A DNA stretch of 64,000 nt from SIG598 sp045605025 (GCA_045605025.1 JAZUPE010000017.1:1-64000), one strand, 5' to 3'; counted from the first letter of the stretch, positions 23,590-32,475 are shown. Numbers and translations: made by a program. Notes: generated by a model from the letters alone, not told the origin.

Positions 23590-24741
23590 ATGAACAAGTG
23601 GAATAATTGCGTGAGAAAAGCCGGAAATATTGCTGCGGCGCTGTTTCTGGCGGGGATTGCGGCGGCGGTCATGCTTTTTCCGGCGGATACAGGGCGTGGG
23701 ATAAGCAGCGGAATTACATTGTGTCTGGAAAAAATCGTACCGTCGGTCTTTCCGGCGATGGTCGTCTGCGTGATGACCGTGGAGTGCGGTTTTGCGGCAA
23801 AGGCTGGCAGGCTGCTTGCTCCCCTGTCCCGAAAACTGTTCGGTCTGCCGGGGGAGGCGGCTGCAGCAGTTATGCTTTCGCTGATAGGCGGATATCCCGC
23901 AGGCGCGAAAACTGTGGTGGAACTGCAAGACTGCGGGGCGATAACCACAGGACAGGCGGCGCGTATGGCTCTGTTCTGCTTCTGTTCCGGACCTGCTTTC
24001 CTGACCGGCGTGGTGGGTGGGCTGACTGGTTCCGCTGCTGCGGGCTGGCTGCTTCTGGGGGTGCAGGCAGTGGTTGTAGTGGTTCTCGGGGTACTGTTCT
24101 GCAGAATACCCGCGTCGGATATGCCGGACTCCGGAAAGCAGGCTGCGGTCGCGCTGAATCCGGAAAAATCCAGACCGCTCAGTGAATCGATAGTGGTCTC
24201 TGTCAGCAAATCCGCATCGGCAGTGATGCAGGTGTGCGTGTATGTTGTTGTTTTTTCGGCGGTCAGCGCGATACTTGAAAGAACCGGAGCGAGTGCAGCG
24301 GTGGAGGAGATTCTTGTCCGGACAGGATTCAGCGAGAGGCTGGCAGGTTCCGTCGTGCCGTCACTTCTGGAGGTGACCGGAGGCTGCGTTCGCTCCGCGG
24401 AATCGGGATTGCCGATGATCGCCTTTGCGGTGGGCTTCGGGGGATTGTCGGTTCATCTGCAGGTGCTTGCAATAACGGAAAAACTGGGAGTGAACAAGCC
24501 GCTTTTTTTCGCCGCGAGAATGGCTCAGGGACTGTTGAGCGCCGCACTTACGGCTGCGGTGGTGGAAGTGCTGCCGCAGGGCGTGGCGGTGACCGCTTCC
24601 GCGGAACTGACCGGCAGCAGGCTCAGCGGCTCGACGCAGGGGGCGGTCATGCTGGTTGTCATGTGCGCGGTGTGTGTCGTGTGTCTGCCGCTTAACGTCA
24701 ACAGGGACGGAATTGCAACTCCGGAAAGAAAGCTGCCGTAA
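23590..24741 (+). CDS. ylbJ: Sporulation membrane protein YlbJ-like (nucleoside recognition domain)
   Basis: A 383-residue integral membrane protein with about eight helices. The repeated Gate motif is visible in GGYPAGAKTVVELQDCGAIT and in the C-terminal half around FAVGFGGLSVHLQVLAI. YlbJ is required for spore cortex formation in Bacillus subtilis, and its Clostridia relatives show the same SGPAFLTG block (here CSGPAFLTGVVGGLTG). The ATG at 23590 has GGGAAGGG six bases upstream. An open frame extends further upstream into the yqfC region but lacks ribosome sites there. Adjacent sporulation genes support the assignment. Confidence 0.85.
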   Translation: MNKWNNCVRKAGNIAAALFLAGIAAAVMLFPADTGRGISSGITLCLEKIVPSVFPAMVVCVMTVECGFAAKAGRLLAPLSRKLFGLPGEAAAAVMLSLIGGYPAGAKTVVELQDCGAITTGQAARMALFCFCSGPAFLTGVVGGLTGSAAAGWLLLGVQAVVVVVLGVLFCRIPASDMPDSGKQAAVALNPEKSRPLSESIVVSVSKSASAVMQVCVYVVVFSAVSAILERTGASAAVEEILVRTGFSERLAGSVVPSLLEVTGGCVRSAESGLPMIAFAVGFGGLSVHLQVLAITEKLGVNKPLFFAARMAQGLLSAALTAAVVEVLPQGVAVTASAELTGSRLSGSTQGAVMLVVMCAVCVVCLPLNVNRDGIATPERKLP

Positions 24742-24751
24742 GTCCTGCTTC

Positions 24752-24780
24752 TTGACACTGTACGCAGCCGAAGATATAAT
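24752..24780 (+). promoter_or_regulatory. Consensus sigma-A promoter before the P-loop kinase gene
   Basis: TTGACA (24752-24757), 17 bases, TATAAT (24775-24780), 38 bases before the ATG at 24818. Confidence 0.85.
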
Positions 24781-24817
24781 TTTTGTCATAAGATCACAGA
24801 ACAGGGAGAGGTCGATT

Positions 24818-25309
24818 ATGGCAGAGGTTTATCTTATCTGCGGCATGATTTGCAGCGGCAAAAGCCGGTACGCTCAGAAACTCCGGGCGGAGCGCGACGC
24901 TCTGATTCTTTCCACCGATGAGATAACCCTCTCGCTTCCGCAGGACGCCATACGGGATTGCTTTGACCGGGTGTCTGACGGCGTCAACACGTATCTGATG
25001 AACAAATCGCTGGAAGTACTCGCGGCGGGCGTCGATGTGATACTGGACTGGGGGTTCTGGACGAAGGAAAAGCGCGATGAGATAAGAGAATTCTATCGTT
25101 CGCGCGGTGTGAAATTCCGGTTCTGCTATATTGATGTGAATAGCGAAACACTTGCGCTGAATGTCAGCGACCGCAACCGGAAGGTGGAGGCAGGGGAGAC
25201 CGCGGCGTTTTATGTGGACGAGGGTCTTGCAAAGAAATGCAGTGACCTGTTCGAGGTGCCTTCGCCGGAGGAGATTGATGTCCGGATTGACAACCGGAGA
25301 GTCCGGTGA
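24818..25309 (+). CDS. P-loop ATP-binding protein, small-molecule kinase-like (AAA_33/zeta-toxin fold)
   Basis: A 163-residue P-loop NTPase. Walker A is GMICSGKS near the start. An STDEITLSLP segment and an ILDWGFWTKEKRDEIREFYR segment resemble the substrate region of the AAA_33 small kinases related to zeta toxins, chloramphenicol phosphotransferase and polynucleotide kinase. A late basic block (SDRNRKV) could be the lid. No cognate antitoxin is next to it, so a toxin role is unlikely and a housekeeping kinase of unknown substrate is favoured. The start is chosen for GGGAGAGG upstream and the promoter ending at 24780. Confidence 0.8.
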   Translation: MAEVYLICGMICSGKSRYAQKLRAERDALILSTDEITLSLPQDAIRDCFDRVSDGVNTYLMNKSLEVLAAGVDVILDWGFWTKEKRDEIREFYRSRGVKFRFCYIDVNSETLALNVSDRNRKVEAGETAAFYVDEGLAKKCSDLFEVPSPEEIDVRIDNRRVR

Positions 25310-25347
25310 AGTATCCGGTCAGGCATACAAAATCCGCTTTTCGTATA

Positions 25348-25375
25348 TTGTTTTCCGTGCAGAATATTCTATAAT
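25348..25375 (+). promoter_or_regulatory. Promoter of the DegV gene
   Basis: TTGTTT (25348-25353), 16-base spacer, TATAAT (25370-25375), 50 bases before the ATG. Confidence 0.6.
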
Positions 25376-25424
25376 TACTATCGGCTGTTTGCATAACTAA
25401 CAAACTATGACAGGAGAAAAGATT

Positions 25425-26285
25425 ATGAGCAAAAAGGTATTGATTGCCAGCGACAGCACCACCGATCTCAGTCCTGAACTTATTGAAAAGTACCAGATCA
25501 AAATCCTTCCTCTGGGCGTAAATCTCGGCGGAAAGAGCTATATTGACGGTGTGGATATTGACCCTGATTTCATCTACAAATATTATGAGGAACACGGAGA
25601 GTTGCCCAAGACTTCCGCGGCGAACGTTGCCGATTTCGACGAGTTCTTCAGAAAATATACCGACGAGGGCTATGCTGTGGTAATGTTTACCATCAGCCAG
25701 ACCATGTCCTCCACCTATAACAACGGCCGCATTGCCGCCGAGGCTTATGAGGACGTCTACGTTGTGGACACAAAAAATCTCTCCACCGGCGGAGGTCTGG
25801 TGCTTCTTGCGGCTGCGGATATGGCTGCTCAGGGCGATTCTGCCGACGTTATCGCGGCAAAGTGCGCCGAGCTTGCCGATCGTGTTGACGCTTCCTTCGT
25901 GCTGGACGATCTTGAGTTTCTGCACAAGGGCGGACGTTGCTCCGCTCTGGCTGCCTTTGGCGCCAATCTGCTTCAGCTCAAGCCCTGCATCATGGTGCGC
26001 AACGGATCTATGGGCGTTGGCAAGAAGTATCGCGGCAAGTTTGCTGCCACTCTTGAAAAGTACATCGCTGACCAGATCGGTGATGCTTCTGATATAGAGC
26101 TTGATCGCATTTTCGTGACCCACGCCGGCTGCGACAAGGCAGTGTATGAAGCCTGTGTCAGACAGGTCAAGACTCTGGCTCCCTTCAAGGAGGTTCTGCT
26201 CACCCGCGCCGGCTGCACCGTTTCCTCACACTGCGGACGCAATACTCTTGGCGTACTGTTTATCCGCAAGAACAAGCTGGTCTGA
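25425..26285 (+). CDS. DegV-family fatty-acid-binding protein
   Basis: A 286-residue DegV protein (FakB type), which in Firmicutes presents a bound fatty acid to the kinase FakA. Signatures are IASDSTTDLSPEL at the N-terminus, KTSAANVADFDEFF, the ISQTMSSTYNNGRIA block and FLHKGGRCSALAAFGANLLQLKP, and the terminal SSHCGRNTLGVLF. The start at 25425 is preferred over an in-frame ATG 18 bases upstream because AGGAG lies eight bases before it. It is probably monocistronic, with a terminator shared with the convergent esterase gene. Confidence 0.93.
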   Translation: MSKKVLIASDSTTDLSPELIEKYQIKILPLGVNLGGKSYIDGVDIDPDFIYKYYEEHGELPKTSAANVADFDEFFRKYTDEGYAVVMFTISQTMSSTYNNGRIAAEAYEDVYVVDTKNLSTGGGLVLLAAADMAAQGDSADVIAAKCAELADRVDASFVLDDLEFLHKGGRCSALAAFGANLLQLKPCIMVRNGSMGVGKKYRGKFAATLEKYIADQIGDASDIELDRIFVTHAGCDKAVYEACVRQVKTLAPFKEVLLTRAGCTVSSHCGRNTLGVLFIRKNKLV

Positions 26286-26341
26286 TAACCGCTGACCGGT
26301 CTGCTTTTCATCTCGGCTGACAGCGGGTATTGAAATGCAAA

Positions 26342-26380
26342 AAAGCCTGATCGTTCCCGCTTGGGATTCGATCAGGCTTT
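26342..26380. terminator. Bidirectional terminator between the DegV and esterase genes
   Basis: AAAGCCTGATCG (26342-26353) pairs with CGATCAGGCTTT (26369-26380). The minus-strand side is followed by TTTTTTGC, giving a classical terminator for the esterase gene. Confidence 0.88.
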
Positions 26381-26393
26381 ACTGCGGGATTAT

Positions 26394-27272
26394 TCAGCTG
26401 TCATTGCGCACGTACTTCATCATGAACGCAATCTGGTCGGAATTGGCTTCGCCTGCGAGGGCGCTGCGGACGTTGATGTGGAAAACGTGTCCGATTTCCT
26501 TTGTGCCGTACAGCTTGTATTCGCAGGGAACTCCTCGTGATGAGAGCAGTTCCGCCATGGGCCGGCATTTGTCTGCGAGAAAGTCACCCGGAGCGCTGAT
26601 GAGATACGCGGGCGGAAAACTTCCGGTGATATACTTGAGCACGTTCAGCTTTTCACCGAACTGAGCGGGGTTGTTTGTGAAATAATCGCGGACCATGGGC
26701 GGAAGGCGCCTGCCGGAGCCGGTGTGTGCCATGAGATCATACATACCGCAGTTGAGCCCCACCGCGGCAAGCCGGAAATCCGGAGGAGTTATGCCCATGA
26801 TCGCGGAATATTTGGGGCTTGACCATATGGTTGCGTACTGGCTGACCAGCTGCGCGCCTGCGGAGTCGCCCACCATGAATACGTTTCCGGTGTCAATCGG
26901 ATACTCTGCCGCATGGTCAACAGCCCACTGCATGACCATGTTGATATCCTCGAGCGGGGAAGGAAATTTGTGCTTAGGAGCCAGACGGTAATTGAGGCTG
27001 ATGACGGTGAAGCCGCGGGCGGCAAGGTCGCAGCAGTAGAATTTGTAGGGCTTTGTGCTGCCGTATACATAACCTCCGCCGTGGACGTTGATTACCGTTG
27101 CCGATGATGCTTTGCTGCGAGGATAGCAGATGTCCAGCGTGTGCCATTTGCTGTCGGGCCCGTAGGGGATGCGCTCAACCAGAGTAACTTCTTCCGGGAC
27201 GGTGAGCCCTTCGTCGCGTCGGGCATCGCTTCTGGTGCACATTTTTCGGAACATATAGCTTGCAATGGACAT
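26394..27272 (-). CDS. Alpha/beta hydrolase, hormone-sensitive-lipase-type esterase
   Basis: A 292-residue alpha/beta hydrolase of the HSL (family IV) esterase group. The oxyanion motif is INVHGGGYVYGS, the nucleophile Ser is in MVGDSAGAQL, the acid lies in SAPGDFLADKC, and the catalytic His in GHVFH. There is no signal peptide. Related proteins remove acetyl or other acyl groups from sugars or small esters. With hydrolases nearby, an acetyl-carbohydrate esterase role is possible but unproven. AAGGAG precedes the ATG. Confidence 0.88.
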   Translation of the reverse strand: MSIASYMFRKMCTRSDARRDEGLTVPEEVTLVERIPYGPDSKWHTLDICYPRSKASSATVINVHGGGYVYGSTKPYKFYCCDLAARGFTVISLNYRLAPKHKFPSPLEDINMVMQWAVDHAAEYPIDTGNVFMVGDSAGAQLVSQYATIWSSPKYSAIMGITPPDFRLAAVGLNCGMYDLMAHTGSGRRLPPMVRDYFTNNPAQFGEKLNVLKYITGSFPPAYLISAPGDFLADKCRPMAELLSSRGVPCEYKLYGTKEIGHVFHINVRSALAGEANSDQIAFMMKYVRNDS

Positions 27273-27416
27273 AAATTATCTCCTTCCGGTTAAAATTTTC
27301 AAGACTGAAAATAATATATCAGTTACCTGAAATTCCGTCAAGAGCCGGAGAGGAGACGCAACGATTCCGCTTTTTATTTGCTGTGTGATTTTTGTGTTAT
27401 TACGGCTGGAATAATG

Positions 27417-27444
27417 TTGACAACGGAAAATTAACTGCTATAAT
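27417..27444 (+). promoter_or_regulatory. Promoter of the CDP-alcohol phosphatidyltransferase gene
   Basis: TTGACA (27417-27422), 16-base spacer, TATAAT (27439-27444), about 100 bases before the start codon. Confidence 0.75.
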
Positions 27445-27545
27445 TTTATCCAAACGGATTTTTTCTGACAGTATTCGCAGGTTGCCGATCGTTGATATTA
27501 TGTCAACTGACAGTTTTGAGCTGGAATAGAGGTGAGCAATTGCCG

Positions 27546-28112
27546 ATGAGCAATAATCAAAAAACGCATATTTTTACCATACCTAACATTCTTACGGTAT
27601 TCCGCATTGTCGGTTCATTGTGTCTTCTGTTCTTCAGACCTCCCGATATAGCTTTCTATGTTCTTTACTCCCTTTGCGGATTCAGTGATGTGCTGGATGG
27701 ATTCATCGCAAGGTCGACCGGAACGACCAGTGAGCTGGGAGCCAAGCTGGACAGCATAGCGGATCTGCTTTTCTATGCGGCAATGGTTATCTGCATCATG
27801 CCCAGACTGATTGAACTGCTGCCCATGTGGCTGTGGATAGCAACCGGTGTGGTGATCCTGCTCAGACTGGGGTCTTACCTGACCGCGGCAATCAAATACG
27901 GCCGCTTCGCCTCCATGCACACCTATATGAATAAGTTCACCGGTGCCGCCATGTTTACCATGCCTTACTGCCTGCTGGCTCCCTGCGCGGTGACACTGTG
28001 CGCGATCATCTGCGCCATAGCCGGTCTGTCCTCCATTGAGGAGCTGATTATTCATCTTGTCCGCAGGGAATACAATTCCAAAGTCAAAACGATATTTGAT
28101 GTACGCAAATAG
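27546..28112 (+). CDS. CDP-alcohol phosphatidyltransferase family protein
   Basis: A 188-residue membrane enzyme of phospholipid synthesis, transferring a phosphatidyl group from CDP-diacylglycerol to an alcohol (for example PgsA-like glycerol phosphate). The family motif is complete: SDVLDGFIARSTGTTSELGAKLDSIAD carries D-G-x2-A-R, then G-x3-D-x3-D. Hydrophobic helices account for most of the rest. Start at ATG 27546 after GAGGTGAG; earlier in-frame codons are possible. Similar short proteins occur as second CAPT copies in Clostridia, so the acceptor alcohol is not certain. Confidence 0.88.
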   Translation: MSNNQKTHIFTIPNILTVFRIVGSLCLLFFRPPDIAFYVLYSLCGFSDVLDGFIARSTGTTSELGAKLDSIADLLFYAAMVICIMPRLIELLPMWLWIATGVVILLRLGSYLTAAIKYGRFASMHTYMNKFTGAAMFTMPYCLLAPCAVTLCAIICAIAGLSSIEELIIHLVRREYNSKVKTIFDVRK

Positions 28113-28123
28113 TTAGGTAACGC

Positions 28124-28156
28124 AAAACGGAACTCTCATCTGGGTTCCGTTTTTTG
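28124..28156 (+). terminator. Terminator of the CDP-alcohol phosphatidyltransferase gene
   Basis: AAAACGGAAC (28124-28133) pairs with GTTCCGTTTT (28144-28153), followed by further Ts. It lies 12 bases after the stop. Confidence 0.9.
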
Positions 28157-28223
28157 TTTATGTTAGTTTCAATTTGCTTGCGATAACTTATTTTATGCAG
28201 ATTCTTGATCTATCATGATAATA

Positions 28224-28251
28224 TTGACATCGTTGGTTGTTATGCTATAAT
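28224..28251 (+). promoter_or_regulatory. Near-consensus sigma-A promoter driving a long leader RNA
   Basis: TTGACA (28224-28229), 16-base spacer, TATAAT (28246-28251). The next gene starts 345 bases downstream. Confidence 0.75.
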
Positions 28252-28416
28252 TTATTATTATGCTTTTATTATGCAAAAATATTTGTATGTCTCAAATTAA
28301 CTCATGATAGTATATCACATTATGTTAGTATTTGTGCTATTGCGGAAATATAATCTGCTCAGAACAGCAGAGGAACAGTTCTGTGTGCAAATTACTACTC
28401 ATTGAGGCAAAAAGAT

Positions 28417-28516
28417 ATCGTTAGGCACATATATCATTTCGTCCGGTACAAGGCTGAGTCAGCTTATATTCACGGACTATGTTGTGTGCCTGCTCCCGAA
28501 AACAGATCCTAACGAT
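28417..28516 (+). ncRNA. Candidate structured RNA (leader element or small RNA) of unknown class
   Basis: Two perfect 9-base complementary arms (ATCGTTAGG 28417-28425 and CCTAACGAT 28508-28516) close a 100-base domain. Inside, GTCCG (28441-28445) pairs with CGGAC (28473-28477) around a small AGGCT/AGCTT hairpin. GGCACA (28424-28429) can alternatively pair with TGTGCC (28485-28490), which would compete with the closing stem. Nothing matches a riboswitch class I can recall (TPP, FMN, cobalamin, SAM, c-di-GMP, T-box motifs absent). Base pairing is direct; function as an RNA is inference. Confidence 0.45.
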
Positions 28517-28596
28517 TATTAATTTGGATACATTCGGGACACTGTTGTCAAATTTTGGGATATATAGGAACTAAGTTGAAAGGGATGGGAATAATC

Positions 28597-29469
28597 ATGA
28601 AAAAAGCATTGTTGATACTTGCAGCAGGTCTGGGATCCAGATATGGCGGAGGCAAACAGACCGACGGCTTCGGAGCCAACAACGAGATGCTCATGGAGTA
28701 CGCTATCCGCGATGCGAAACAGTTTGGTTTTACCAAGGTGGTAATCGTAATATCGGACAGCATGCAGGGGTGGTTTGCCGAGGAGATATGTTCAAGAGTC
28801 AGCGGTATTGAACTTGTATTTGCAGTCCAGAACTATTCATCACTTCCCGCTGAATTCACTCCGCCTGCCGACCGGGTAAAGCCCTATGGCACCATTCATG
28901 CTCTTGTATGCGCGCAGCCGTGGCTGGACACTCCCTTCGCGGTGATCAATGCTGACGATTACTATGGCACCACGGCGTACAGAGAGATGGCAGAGGAGCT
29001 GGAGAATGTCAGCGGCGAAGATCAGTGCATGGTTGCGTATCCCATCGGCAGCACCATGTCCGCGTTCGGTGAAGTTACCCGCGGTCTGTGCAGCGTCAGC
29101 AGGGAGGGATATCTTGAATCGGTCGCGGAAACATACCGCATCTGTAAGTGTGAGGACGGGATCATACGCTCATTTACCGAAGAGGGAAGCAAAGAGATAG
29201 ACCCCACAGCCATTGCTTCGATGAATCTGTTTGGTTTTTCTCCGGAGTTTGCCTCACGCTGCAGAGTGATATTAAAAGAATTCCTCGATTCGCTGGGCGC
29301 GAACGATCTGCGTGCGGAACTGCCGCTGTCCGTTGTGGTTGATAAGCTGGTCAGAGCGGGAGATATTCGCATGAAAGTGCGCGTAACCGATTCCGAATGG
29401 ATGGGCGTTACGTATAGAGAGGATAAAGAGCTGGTCAGACAGAAGCTTAGAATGATATACGGAGAATAA
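28597..29469 (+). CDS. Sugar-phosphate nucleotidyltransferase family protein
   Basis: A 290-residue NTP_transferase-fold enzyme. The nucleotide-binding loop is LILAAGLGSRYGGGKQTDGF (a GlmU/GalU-like G-x-G-x-R-x-G-G-x-K), and a metal-binding INADDYYGTTAY block follows. It would join a sugar 1-phosphate to a nucleotide to make an NDP-sugar. The sequence does not match GalU or GlmU closely enough to name one. ATG at 28597 is chosen for GGGATGGGA upstream; the open frame reaches 28555. It heads a run of three plus-strand carbohydrate genes but gaps of about 60 bases leave the operon uncertain. Confidence 0.8.
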   Translation: MKKALLILAAGLGSRYGGGKQTDGFGANNEMLMEYAIRDAKQFGFTKVVIVISDSMQGWFAEEICSRVSGIELVFAVQNYSSLPAEFTPPADRVKPYGTIHALVCAQPWLDTPFAVINADDYYGTTAYREMAEELENVSGEDQCMVAYPIGSTMSAFGEVTRGLCSVSREGYLESVAETYRICKCEDGIIRSFTEEGSKEIDPTAIASMNLFGFSPEFASRCRVILKEFLDSLGANDLRAELPLSVVVDKLVRAGDIRMKVRVTDSEWMGVTYREDKELVRQKLRMIYGE

Positions 29470-29534
29470 CGTACAGAAAAGTCCTCTGTGTGCTTTAATT
29501 CTGTCGGTGATAGTACACAGATGAGGTGATTGTA

Positions 29535-30608
29535 ATGAAAATGGTTTTCAGATGGTTTCCGGGCGGTGACGACAGCGTCACGCTGGAACAGATACGACAG
29601 ATTCCCGGAGTATCCGGCGTGGCGGCGTGTATGCCGCAGGTGCCCGTGGGGGAAATCTGGCAGCCGGAGGATATCCGGTTCATGCGCCGCCAGATAAATG
29701 ACCACGGACTTGAGATGGAAGTGATCGAGAGCGTTAATATCCACGAGGATATCAAGAAAGGTCTTCCCTCACGCAATCGGCTTATCGAAAACTACATAAC
29801 CACAGTAAAGAATCTCCACGATGAGGGAGTAAAGTGCATCTGCTATAATTTCATGCCGGTCATGGACTGGGCGCGCAGCGATCTGGCGCTTCCACTTGAG
29901 GACGGAAGCACGGTGATGGCTTATTGCCACGCAGAACTTACCGGCATGGATCCTGTATCCATCGGCAGCAGCATGCACGGTGAATCGGAAGGCTTTTCGC
30001 TGCCAGGCTGGGAGCCGGAGCGTATGCCGCTTATGACGGCTGATATTGGTTTCTACAGGCAGATGCCCGTTGATCAGTACTGGGAGAATATCAGGTATTT
30101 CCTTGACGCGCTTATGCCTTATGCGGAAATGTATGACATGAATTTTGCCATTCATCCCGATGATCCGCCATGGCAGCTTTTCGGACTGCCGAAGGTTATC
30201 ACAGGTGCGGATACCATCAGGAAATTCCTCGCTCTGAATGACAGCAGACGTAACGGATTGACGCTGTGTACCGGCAGTCTGGGGGTGAATCCGGATAATG
30301 ATATTCCCGCCATGCTGAGGGAGTTTACGTCACAGGGCAGAGTACACTTTGCCCATCTGCGCAACATCAGAAGAACCTCTGGTCGTGATTTCCACGAAAC
30401 CGCTCATCTGAGCGGCTGCGGCGATCTTGATATGTTTGAGATCGTGCGCGCGCTGCATGACAGCGGCTTTGACGGATACATCCGTCCGGACCACGGCAGA
30501 ATGATATGGGGGGAGAGAGCACGTCCGGGATACGGCATTTACGACCGTGCGCTGGGTGTGCAGTATCTCCTCGGTTTGTGGGAGGCCTGCGAAAAGCATT
30601 CCGGCTGA
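29535..30608 (+). CDS. uxuA: Mannonate dehydratase
   Basis: A 357-residue UxuA enzyme converting D-mannonate to 2-keto-3-deoxygluconate in hexuronate breakdown. It has a TIM-barrel fold with family blocks KMVFRWFPGGDDSVTLEQIR at the start, VIESVNIHEDIKKG, CYNFMPVMDWARSDL, FAIHPDDPPW (metal site) and FAHLRNI, GYIRPDHGR toward the end. Length is usual. ATG at 29535 is preferred to an in-frame GTG at 29526, since GAGGTG is six bases upstream. No other hexuronate genes (uxaC, uxuB, kdgK) are present in the window, so the pathway partners must lie elsewhere. Confidence 0.95.
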   Translation: MKMVFRWFPGGDDSVTLEQIRQIPGVSGVAACMPQVPVGEIWQPEDIRFMRRQINDHGLEMEVIESVNIHEDIKKGLPSRNRLIENYITTVKNLHDEGVKCICYNFMPVMDWARSDLALPLEDGSTVMAYCHAELTGMDPVSIGSSMHGESEGFSLPGWEPERMPLMTADIGFYRQMPVDQYWENIRYFLDALMPYAEMYDMNFAIHPDDPPWQLFGLPKVITGADTIRKFLALNDSRRNGLTLCTGSLGVNPDNDIPAMLREFTSQGRVHFAHLRNIRRTSGRDFHETAHLSGCGDLDMFEIVRALHDSGFDGYIRPDHGRMIWGERARPGYGIYDRALGVQYLLGLWEACEKHSG

Positions 30609-30671
30609 AGATGATTCGTTGTCAGCTTTGAAAATACGGGAGACTTTACGCTGCCGGTAAAGGAGGAAAAT

Positions 30672-32327
30672 ATGGAACGCAAACGCTGGTACAAGGACAT
30701 GGTGTTCTACCAGATTTGGCCGCGCAGCTTCAAGGACGGCGACGGCGACGGTATGGGCGATCTGTGGGGCGTGCTGGAAAAGCTGGACTACATAAAATCG
30801 CTGGGCTGTGACGGTATCTGGTTTTCTCCGATATATCCCTCGCCCGGTGCCGACTGCGGCTACGATATCGCGGATTATATGGATATCGCACCGGAATTCG
30901 GCGGCATGGAGGCGTTCAGAAAGATTCTGGATGGCGTTCATGCACGGGGAATGAAGCTGCTGATGGATCTTGTGGTCAACCACACAAGTGACGAGCATGA
31001 GTGGTTTCAGAAGAGCCGTCAGAGAATAGAACCGTATACGGACTATTATATCTGGCGTCCGGCAAAGCCTGACGGGAAGCTGCCCAATAACTGGGACAGC
31101 AACTTTGAGGGAAAGGCGTGGACGTGGGATGAGGTGCGCGGCGAGTATTATCTGCATCTCTTTGCCGTCAAGCAGCCTGATCTCAACATGGACAACCCCC
31201 TCGTACGTGAGGAGGTAAAAAAGATTCTCCGGTTCTGGCTGGATATGGGAGTGGACGGCTTTCGCGAGGATGTCATCACCTATATCTCCAAAGCCGAAGG
31301 GCTGCCGGATGATCACCTTTTTCCGATATACAAGGGAATGCCAAAATACAATCACGGACCGCACATCCACGAATATCTGGCCGAGTTCAAGCGTGATGTG
31401 TTCGATCATTACGACTGCTTCACGCTGGCGGAAGCACCGCTGGTGTGGCCAAAGCGCGCGCTGAGGTATATCGATGAGCACAGTGGACAGATCGACATGA
31501 TGATCCAGTTCCAGTGCCAGACTGCCGATTGCCTGTTCACCGATTATCTGCCCACAAAGTTCCATCTGCGCAAGATGAAGAAGGCATTTTCCGACTGGCA
31601 GTACCGGCTGGAGGGCAGGGCGTGGAATATGCTTTATCTTGAGAATCACGATCACCCGCGGATTATTTCCCGCTACGGCAGCGAGGAATACAGGGAAGAA
31701 AGCGGCAAATCGCTGGCGGTCTCCTATCTTTTCCAGAAAGGCACACCCTTCCTCTATCAGGGGCAGGAGATCGGCATGATCAACTGGCGTCCGGAATCAG
31801 CGGATATGTACGAGGACGTGCAGACCAGGTATAACTACGAGCACAGCAATCTCAATAAACCGCCGGAGGTCAGGCTGAAGAAGATGTGGCGATCATCGCG
31901 CGACTCGGCGCGCACTCCGGTTCAGTGGGACAACAGCGAAAACGCCGGCTTCACAACCGGAACGCCCTGGTTCTATGTCAACGATAACTACAGGAAGATC
32001 AACGTCGCCGCTCAGGAGCGTGATCCCGATTCGCTGCTCAACTTCTACCGCAAGGCAATCGCGTTGAGAAAATCGCTTGACGTTGTGCGTCACGGAACCT
32101 ATCGTGAGCATTTCCATTCAAGCTCGAAGCTGTATGTCTACAGCCGCAGAATGAAGGGGCAGAAGTTGCTGGTGATATGCTCTTTTGCTGGTCGCAATGT
32201 AAAAATGAAAGTGCCTGCGGGCTTTGATTTGAAGAAGGCGAAGCTGGTGCTGCAGAGCCGTAAAGACGCTGATTCAGCGGTGCTTACACCCTATGAAACA
32301 AGGGTTTACCTCTGGGAGCAGCCCTGA
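30672..32327 (+). CDS. GH13 alpha-glucosidase (oligo-1,6-glucosidase type), cytoplasmic
   Basis: A 551-residue GH13 enzyme that hydrolyses alpha-glucosidic bonds of short malto- or isomalto-oligosaccharides. The conserved regions are all visible: MDLVVNHTSDEHEWF (region I), GVDGFREDVI (region II, nucleophile Asp), FTLAEAP (region III, acid/base Glu) and LENHDHPRIISR (region IV). The start WYKDMVFYQIWPRSFKDGDG is typical. The C-terminal beta domain ends at the stop with normal length. AAAGGAGG precedes the ATG. There is no signal peptide. It follows uxuA by 63 bases. Confidence 0.94.
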   Translation: MERKRWYKDMVFYQIWPRSFKDGDGDGMGDLWGVLEKLDYIKSLGCDGIWFSPIYPSPGADCGYDIADYMDIAPEFGGMEAFRKILDGVHARGMKLLMDLVVNHTSDEHEWFQKSRQRIEPYTDYYIWRPAKPDGKLPNNWDSNFEGKAWTWDEVRGEYYLHLFAVKQPDLNMDNPLVREEVKKILRFWLDMGVDGFREDVITYISKAEGLPDDHLFPIYKGMPKYNHGPHIHEYLAEFKRDVFDHYDCFTLAEAPLVWPKRALRYIDEHSGQIDMMIQFQCQTADCLFTDYLPTKFHLRKMKKAFSDWQYRLEGRAWNMLYLENHDHPRIISRYGSEEYREESGKSLAVSYLFQKGTPFLYQGQEIGMINWRPESADMYEDVQTRYNYEHSNLNKPPEVRLKKMWRSSRDSARTPVQWDNSENAGFTTGTPWFYVNDNYRKINVAAQERDPDSLLNFYRKAIALRKSLDVVRHGTYREHFHSSSKLYVYSRRMKGQKLLVICSFAGRNVKMKVPAGFDLKKAKLVLQSRKDADSAVLTPYETRVYLWEQP

Positions 32328-32402
32328 AAAATATGCAATATACCGAAAAAATCCGCAATTCAATGCTTTCAATGACTGAATTGGAGAAAATTAAAAAATC
32401 AC

Positions 32403-32431
32403 TTGTAAATGCCCGCCCATTATAGTAAAAT
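32403..32431 (+). promoter_or_regulatory. Promoter of the TRAP transporter genes
   Basis: TTGTAA (32403-32408), 17-base spacer, TAAAAT (32426-32431), 45 bases before the start codon. Confidence 0.65.
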
Positions 32432-32475
32432 AAACGGGAATTTATTCTATTTTTTTCTTGAGGAGGAAAAATCAC

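Larger units (their letters stand above)
28113..28596. other. 484-base AT-rich intergenic region with terminator, promoter and candidate structured RNA
   Basis: The region is clearly AT-richer than its neighbours. It holds the terminator of the preceding gene (28124-28156), a near-consensus promoter (28224-28251), and more than 300 bases of presumed leader before the nucleotidyltransferase gene. The leader includes a small hairpin (CAGAAC 28360-28365 with GTTCTG 28378-28383) and the long-range structure at 28417-28516. No supported reading frame is seen. Confidence 0.75.

Noticed and set aside
24818..25309. Zeta-type toxin of a toxin-antitoxin pair
   Set aside because: The fold is similar, but there is no small antitoxin gene beside it, and the gene has its own housekeeping-type promoter.
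28258..28596. Known riboswitch classes in the long leader
   Set aside because: I looked for TPP, FMN, cobalamin, SAM, c-di-GMP and T-box conserved motifs and found none, so no class was assigned.
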